The notes under the pieces: generated by a model
What the model saw: only the letters and a program-made list of their open reading frames with translations
Database searches by the model: none
What the model was told of the DNA's origin: nothing
Shown: in pieces, positions 59,521 to 64,000 of the stretch
How the letters are laid out: each line of letters begins with the position of its first letter
Numbering within the stretch: position 1 is the stretch's first letter
Program-made: the position numbers and the translations under genes
Assembly (NCBI GenBank): GCA_963777515.1
Contig: CAVZQU010000013.1
Span: 124,001 to 188,000 of the forward strand
Source of the DNA: CAVSWT01 sp963777515
GTDB lineage: Bacteria > Bacteroidota > Ignavibacteria > Ignavibacteriales > Ignavibacteriaceae
Direction: 5' to 3'
DNA length: 64,000 nucleotides

Positions 59521-60366
59521 ATGAATCATATTAAAATAAGATCGATAGTTTTGTTTTTAATAATTTATATTTCGTATTGCAATACCCAAGCACAGACTTT
59601 TAATCTTCGATCGGTTCCAACCGGTAAAATACAATTAGGCTTTAACTTTGAAAAACCATTTTTTAAAAACAGTCTTGGATTCTCCACATTATCCGGGGTA
59701 TATCAATTTTCTGTAAATGTTCCTGTAAGTTCAAAGTTGAATATAGTTAGTGATATACCTTTTATTACTACAAAATATGAAGTAGATTTTGGCAGTTTTA
59801 TAGGTAAATACAAGTTTGATCAAAGCGGTTTTGGAAATATTTTCATTGGTTTACAAACAAATGGTAATCCTTTTGAAAATAAAAGATCAATATTTACTTT
59901 TGGTTTATATTTGCCGACAGCTAGTGAAGATGTAGCCATTAACGGCTTATATATAAACTATTATAATTTTCAAGAATTCTTTCCTAATTCTTTGGGGCTC
60001 TACTTTAATTATGCTTATCATAATTTACCTTCTGAAGGTTTTATTTTTGGACTGGATATAGGCCCAAACATTATTATCTCCACAATAGGAGAAGGTCCAA
60101 ATCCAGAACTTTTTATTCATTATGGAATTAGCGCGGGATACCGGGTTAATAAATTTTTAATAAAATCAGAATTTTATGGTATTGCTTTAATGTCCGGTGA
60201 TGTTCAAAATTTTGCAGATAGATTTGTTAATCTTTTTGATATTGGAGTACAATGGATGGATGATTATGTAAAACCAAAGTTATTTTATTCCATTTACTTG
60301 GATCGTGACATAAATAGAATTATGGATGGAATGTTGGGAGTGGGAGTAACCGTTTCAATTGACTGA
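59521..60366 (+). CDS. Outer-membrane beta-barrel protein
   Basis: 281 residues. Signal peptide (IVLFLIIYISYCNTQAQ). The mature part is a regular series of amphipathic strands: LRSVPTGKIQLGFNFEKPFF, LNIVSDIPFITTKYEVDFGS, IFTFGLYLPTASEDVAING, LYFNYAYHNLPSEGFIFGLD, LFYSIYLDRDINRIMDGMLG. AGAAGAGAGAAAA precedes the ATG. I do not recognise the family. It follows a lipoprotein with a barrel-like tail and precedes a broken lipoprotein, so an outer-membrane group is likely. Confidence 0.72.
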   Translation: MNHIKIRSIVLFLIIYISYCNTQAQTFNLRSVPTGKIQLGFNFEKPFFKNSLGFSTLSGVYQFSVNVPVSSKLNIVSDIPFITTKYEVDFGSFIGKYKFDQSGFGNIFIGLQTNGNPFENKRSIFTFGLYLPTASEDVAINGLYINYYNFQEFFPNSLGLYFNYAYHNLPSEGFIFGLDIGPNIIISTIGEGPNPELFIHYGISAGYRVNKFLIKSEFYGIALMSGDVQNFADRFVNLFDIGVQWMDDYVKPKLFYSIYLDRDINRIMDGMLGVGVTVSID

Positions 60367-60400
60367 GATTAATTTTTAATTGATTAAAATGAAATCCTAG

Positions 60401-60988
60401 ATGAATTATAAAAATATTATTTTAGTAATTATAATTTTTGTCCTTTGTGTAACTAGTATTAGCTGCACATCAACTACAGAGCCATCGCCGGAAAATTTTA
60501 TTGCATCTTTAGAAACTCCAGTTGTTACTGGAATTTATGTCACTACAGTTGAAAATCCTGAAGGCAACAGGTGTAAGTGATTGGTAATCCTTCTTATAAA
60601 GTTAAAGATATAAATGTATTCCCGAATCCTTATTATGCGATTGTTTATCCGGACAGCCTATATAAATGTGAAGGAACCTTACTTTACTTTTAATCACTTG
60701 CCTGATAGTGTGATAATTATAATTGTAAAGGGAGAAAGTAAAGTAGAAGCAATTAATTCCGGAAAGTCAAATTTTGGAGCTTCTCCTAATCCTGCTCATG
60801 CCTGGAAAGTGAGGACAATAAAGAAGAACGATCGCGCTCAATTTTGCAGATGGGACATAAAAGATGATGATGGGAATAATGTCCCATACGGATATTATCG
60901 TGCTTACTTTTTCGGGAAGCAGATTCCTGAAAATTATTTTATAGATATGTCATTAGAAATTATAGATGGAAAATATTTTATATATTAA
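60401..60988 (+). pseudogene. Lipoprotein with PNPY motif, frameshifted twice
   Basis: ATG at 60401 gives a signal with lipobox SISC and then TSTTEPSPENFIASLETPVV. The frame stops at TGA after NPEGNRCK (about 60580). The second frame carries VKDINVFPNPYYAIVYPDSL, and a third (from 60614) carries NVKEPYFTFNHLPDSVIIII ... WKVRTIKKNDRAQFCRWDIK, DDDGNNVPYGYYRAYFFG. The order PNPY ... WDIKDDDGxxVPYGYYRAYF is the FlgD/sorting-domain-like beta sandwich found in surface lipoproteins of this group. Joined length about 195 residues. Two indels near 60580 and 60665. Confidence 0.6.
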
Positions 60989-61076
60989 GAAACTTTTTAT
61001 AAAAATTAGGATGTATAATAATATAAGTGTTTAATTAATTCGAATCTTGGAAGATAAAATCTAAAGGAAATTGCAA

Positions 61077-61970
61077 ATGAAAATAACGATATTGTTTTTA
61101 TTTATTTGTGCTGCTTCACTTTTCTCCATGGATAGCACAAAGTATTATTATACCATAAAATTAATTAATGATAAAAAATGGGAAGAGGCAAGTCAGCAAA
61201 TTGAAAAATTAAAAGACATTAATGATCCTGAATATTTTATTTTAATATTTAATTATCAGTTCTTGAAAGCAAAGGAAGAAAATATTTCTGTTCAACAAGG
61301 CAAACCTAATAATGATAAGTCTCTTATTCTTACTGATTCGACCGGAGAAAAACAAGCTGGATACATTGAAGAAACATCTACATATAATATGCAAGAAATA
61401 AAAAAATGTATAGAATCTTTTAAACCACAAGTTTCAAAGTTTAAGAATAGAATGGATATGCAATTTGGCTTAGCTTATGTATTTAGCGAAAGTAAGATGT
61501 ATAGCGAATTAAAGGACTGTTTAATTAATATTCTAAACACTTCTATGGAAATTAATAATGATTGGCTTTGGAGTTTTAATAAACCGCTGAAAGAAGATCC
61601 TAAAGAATTCATGCTTGATAACATTCAAGCATATATAAAAGGTTTGTTCGATGTAGGACAGGATAGTACAGATAGTTTATTAGTAGATGTCTCAGAAGTA
61701 ATGATAAAAGATTACCCAGATTTAATTTATGGGTATAACAATATTGGTTCTATACTTAGTGTTCAAGGAAATAATGAAAAGGCATTGACTTATTTTCAAG
61801 AAGCAAATAAAATTGATCCCCAAGATATTTTAGTCTTATCAAATATGGTTCATACATGTATTAGTTTGAAAAAAAATAACGATGCGGTAAAATACCTAAA
61901 TAAAATTATTGAATACGGAGACGAAGAGACAAAGAATTGGGCTAAAGAAAAAATAAAGCAATTACAATAA
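61077..61970 (+). CDS. Exported tetratricopeptide-repeat protein
   Basis: About 297 residues. Signal peptide (ITILFLFICAASLFS). The middle is polar; the C-terminus has clear TPR units: IYGYNNIGSILSVQGNNEKA, LTYFQEANKIDPQDILVLSN and CISLKKNNDAVKYLNKIIEY. The ATG at 61077 is chosen because AAAGG lies nine bases upstream; an in-frame TTG at 61071 would be too close to it. It should act as a periplasmic protein-binding scaffold; partners unknown. Confidence 0.78.
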   Translation: MKITILFLFICAASLFSMDSTKYYYTIKLINDKKWEEASQQIEKLKDINDPEYFILIFNYQFLKAKEENISVQQGKPNNDKSLILTDSTGEKQAGYIEETSTYNMQEIKKCIESFKPQVSKFKNRMDMQFGLAYVFSESKMYSELKDCLINILNTSMEINNDWLWSFNKPLKEDPKEFMLDNIQAYIKGLFDVGQDSTDSLLVDVSEVMIKDYPDLIYGYNNIGSILSVQGNNEKALTYFQEANKIDPQDILVLSNMVHTCISLKKNNDAVKYLNKIIEYGDEETKNWAKEKIKQLQ

Positions 61971-62229
61971 ATGAACATTTATTTCTTCTTAAAAAAATTC
62001 TTTTCTTTTTAATATCATTTTATGTTCAAGTAATATACATAGTTTAAAAAAGCTTGATTAAAATCTCACCAATTTAAAATAATAACTTCAAACTCTGCCC
62101 ACTTAACTTGAAATTAGAGTTTAAAAAATTAAATTAGTACATAATAATATATTCGTTCGTTGAAGAATTGGGAAACTTTCATTTTTAATAGGGATTTATT
62201 TAATAATTAATTAATGGAAGGGGATTATA

Positions 62230-63570
62230 ATGAACCGAATTATAATTACGATTCTTATATGTTCAAGTGTTTCATTTAGTCAGGTCAAAACTAGCGGCGA
62301 AGCTTTAGGTACAAAAAAGTACGAAGATTTTCAAACGCCCCAGTTTTGCGGTACTTCCTGCCATACCGATTTTTATCAACAGTGGAAACAAGCTATGATG
62401 TCAAAGGCTTATACTCATCACTGGGATGAAATCGAATACTTTAAGTTAGCAGTTCCTCATGCTGAAAAAGATCCTGTTGTTGCCGAAGTAAAAGCAGGAT
62501 GTAATGGCTGCCATGCCCCGATATCCTTTTTAGCAGGCGACGTTCCTCCACCAAGACCCGAAATGAATTCAAGAGCAAATGAATCTGTTTCATGCGACTT
62601 ATGCCATTCTATCTCTGGTATCTCGGGCGACACTCCATTTAATTTTAATTTTATATCTGAGCCAGGCAAAATTAAATTTGGCCCAAGGAGTAACTTAAAT
62701 TCTCCGGAACATGCTACTAAGAAATCAGATTTCATGCAGACAGCTGAATTTTGCGGAGCTTGCCATAATGAAAAAGATCCTTTTGGTATCTGGGTTAAAT
62801 CTACTCACCTGGAATGGAAAGAAGGGCCTTATTCAAAACAAGGTGTTCAATGCCAGGACTGCCACATGACCAAAGCCGAAGGATACAGTGCTTCTATGGG
62901 TGAAAAACATCCAGATGTTTGGCAGCATTTATTTCACGGCGCACATGATCCGGGAAAAGTGAAGGGAACAATTGAATTAAGAATTCATTCGGATATTGAT
63001 GAAGCTGAACCCGGCGAAATATTTAAATTCACAGTTGCACTTTTCAATCAGAAAACCGGACATAAATTTCCAACAGGCTCGGTTGAAGATAGAATAGTCT
63101 GGATGCATGTAGAAGCAGTTGATGCAAATGGAAAAGTTTATCATTTGCCTGTTGATAAAAAAGGATTTGACGGAGAAGATTATACTATTGGTGCGGATGT
63201 TCTTGCTTATCAAGATATGGGAATTGCTTTAAACGATCCAAACTTTAAAGGTGTTCAGAGAGACGGAATACCAATTGGTGATAGAATTTTCAGAATGCCT
63301 TACTTTGATCCTCAAGGCAGAATGACAATTCAGCAATGGAATACAAAATCGCAGGGAGTTGATTATAGAATCGGTCCAAGAGAAACAAAACTGGAAACCT
63401 GCACATTTAATATTCCACTTGATGCAGCACCTGGGAAGATGAAAGTAAGAGCTGTATTGAATTATCAAAAACTGATTAAGCCGGTAGGTGAATTTTTAGG
63501 TGTTCCGTCAGAAGAATATGCAGTAGTTGAAGTAAATGAACATTCGACTGATGTAACAATACTTCCGTAA
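62230..63570 (+). CDS. Pentahaem c-type cytochrome (cytochrome c554-like)
   Basis: 446 residues. A signal peptide (IIITILICSSVSFSQ) and five haem-binding sites: CGTSCH (a CX3CH variant), then CNGCH, CDLCH, CGACH and CQDCH, all in the first 230 residues, with HTDFYQQWKQAMMSKAYTHH and ACHNEKDPFGIWVKSTHLEW typical of the c554 multihaem fold. The last 200 residues form a beta-rich domain with NQKTGHKFPTGSVEDRIVWM, often seen C-terminal to such cytochromes. Expected in the periplasm or on the surface as an electron carrier or reductase. AAGGGGATTATA precedes the ATG. Confidence 0.85.
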   Translation: MNRIIITILICSSVSFSQVKTSGEALGTKKYEDFQTPQFCGTSCHTDFYQQWKQAMMSKAYTHHWDEIEYFKLAVPHAEKDPVVAEVKAGCNGCHAPISFLAGDVPPPRPEMNSRANESVSCDLCHSISGISGDTPFNFNFISEPGKIKFGPRSNLNSPEHATKKSDFMQTAEFCGACHNEKDPFGIWVKSTHLEWKEGPYSKQGVQCQDCHMTKAEGYSASMGEKHPDVWQHLFHGAHDPGKVKGTIELRIHSDIDEAEPGEIFKFTVALFNQKTGHKFPTGSVEDRIVWMHVEAVDANGKVYHLPVDKKGFDGEDYTIGADVLAYQDMGIALNDPNFKGVQRDGIPIGDRIFRMPYFDPQGRMTIQQWNTKSQGVDYRIGPRETKLETCTFNIPLDAAPGKMKVRAVLNYQKLIKPVGEFLGVPSEEYAVVEVNEHSTDVTILP

Positions 63571-63648
63571 AAAGGATATCTAAAGTTTTGTTAGGATTAG
63601 AAAAGTGTGTGATTAAGTATATGAAGTAAATATTCAATTTTATAATCA

Positions 63649-64000
63649 ATGGAAGATAAATTTAAATATAGATTCGATAAATCAACTGGAATCTTCTACA
63701 AATCCTATTTTGGAGAAATAACTCTTGAGGATATTTATTCTTCGTGGGATTATGCCATAAAAGAAAATTTAATACCAAAACAAACAAAAGGATTTATTTT
63801 AGATTATAGGGATTCATCATTTAAAATAAAAGTAAGAGAATATTATAAAATAGCGGAGTATTATAAAAAGCATCTAGAAGTTTTTGGCGGTTATAAAATT
63901 GCAATAATTACTCAATCCCCGCAAGATGTTGTAATTCCAACTTTAGTTGAGACGAAGGACGAAGGCTATTTCTCAAAACCTTTTTATACATTAGAAGCTG
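63649..64000 (+). CDS. Small protein, cut by the window edge
   Basis: ATG at 63649 opens a frame to the end of the window (117 residues so far). MEDKFKYRFDKSTGIFYKSY and TKGFILDYRDSSFKIKVREY with YKIAIITQSPQDVVIPTLVE look like a SpoIIAA/STAS-like fold of the kind often found as a stand-alone protein in Bacteroidota. No catalytic motif is seen. The start has no strong ribosome site but no other in-frame ATG is nearer. Confidence 0.6.
   Translation, partial: MEDKFKYRFDKSTGIFYKSYFGEITLEDIYSSWDYAIKENLIPKQTKGFILDYRDSSFKIKVREYYKIAEYYKKHLEVFGGYKIAIITQSPQDVVIPTLVETKDEGYFSKPFYTLEA

Noticed and set aside
1..64000. CRISPR arrays, tRNA or rRNA genes, integrase or transposase genes
   Set aside because: Spacers were read for regular repeats with unique spacers, cloverleaf-like ends and mobile-element proteins; none could be supported.

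Overview
The window is low-GC bacterial DNA, most likely from the Ignavibacteria / Melioribacter side of the Bacteroidota-Chlorobi group. The main evidence is six exported proteins that end in a Por-type (type IX) secretion sorting domain with the signature YPNPFNP and a closing SGVYFYxxxAGxxxxTKK(M/L)xLxK stretch. Many lipoproteins, AT-rich spacers, strong AAGGAG-like ribosome sites and NtrC-type and hybrid two-component proteins fit this. No rRNA, tRNA, CRISPR array, transposase or phage gene was seen.

Layout. 1-14.8 kb: surface and exported proteins (a delta-60-repeat protein, two BNR beta-propeller proteins, a carboxypeptidase-regulatory-like protein), a small lipoprotein and a broken LCAT-type esterase. 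15-20.5 kb: an amino-acid cluster on the plus strand (GNAT acetyltransferase, PLP racemase of the alanine/ornithine racemase type, Na+/solute symporter, M20 amidohydrolase, alanine racemase). 20.6-25.6 kb: a minus-strand oxidase cluster (lipase-like hydrolase translationally coupled to a GMC oxidoreductase, a small membrane protein, an FAD-linked sugar/lactone-oxidase-type enzyme). 26-36 kb: signalling (a five-PAS hybrid histidine kinase with two receiver domains, an NtrB/NtrC-like pair, a lone receiver) with an FMN reductase and small proteins. 37-41.5 kb: a MacAB-like exporter (two permeases, ATPase, adaptor). 41.6-43.7 kb: DinB/YfiT-like protein, a small ferredoxin-like-fold protein, a damaged barrel gene. 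43.9-48.8 kb: an unrecognised envelope cluster (two lipoproteins, a beta-barrel/transglutaminase-like fusion, a FecR/TPR-like protein). 49.1-50.8 kb: a broken FG-GAP surface protein followed by a degenerate 21-bp repeat that can encode a 7-residue repeat. 51.1-55.6 kb: an ion/osmotic transport operon (SLC13-type permease with RCK_C domains, MscS channel, CPA1 antiporter, LapA-like protein). 55.6-57.7 kb: a heavily damaged secreted M1 aminopeptidase. 58.2-64 kb: lipoprotein and barrel genes, a TPR protein, a pentahaem cytochrome c and a partial gene at the edge.

A striking general property is the number of disrupted reading frames: about fourteen loci carry indels, in-frame TAA codons or a short duplication, while neighbouring genes of up to 4 kb are intact. 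Several lesions sit in short homopolymers, so consensus error must be separated from true gene decay. The spacers also hold several families of dispersed palindromes, one of them a MITE-like nested inverted repeat.
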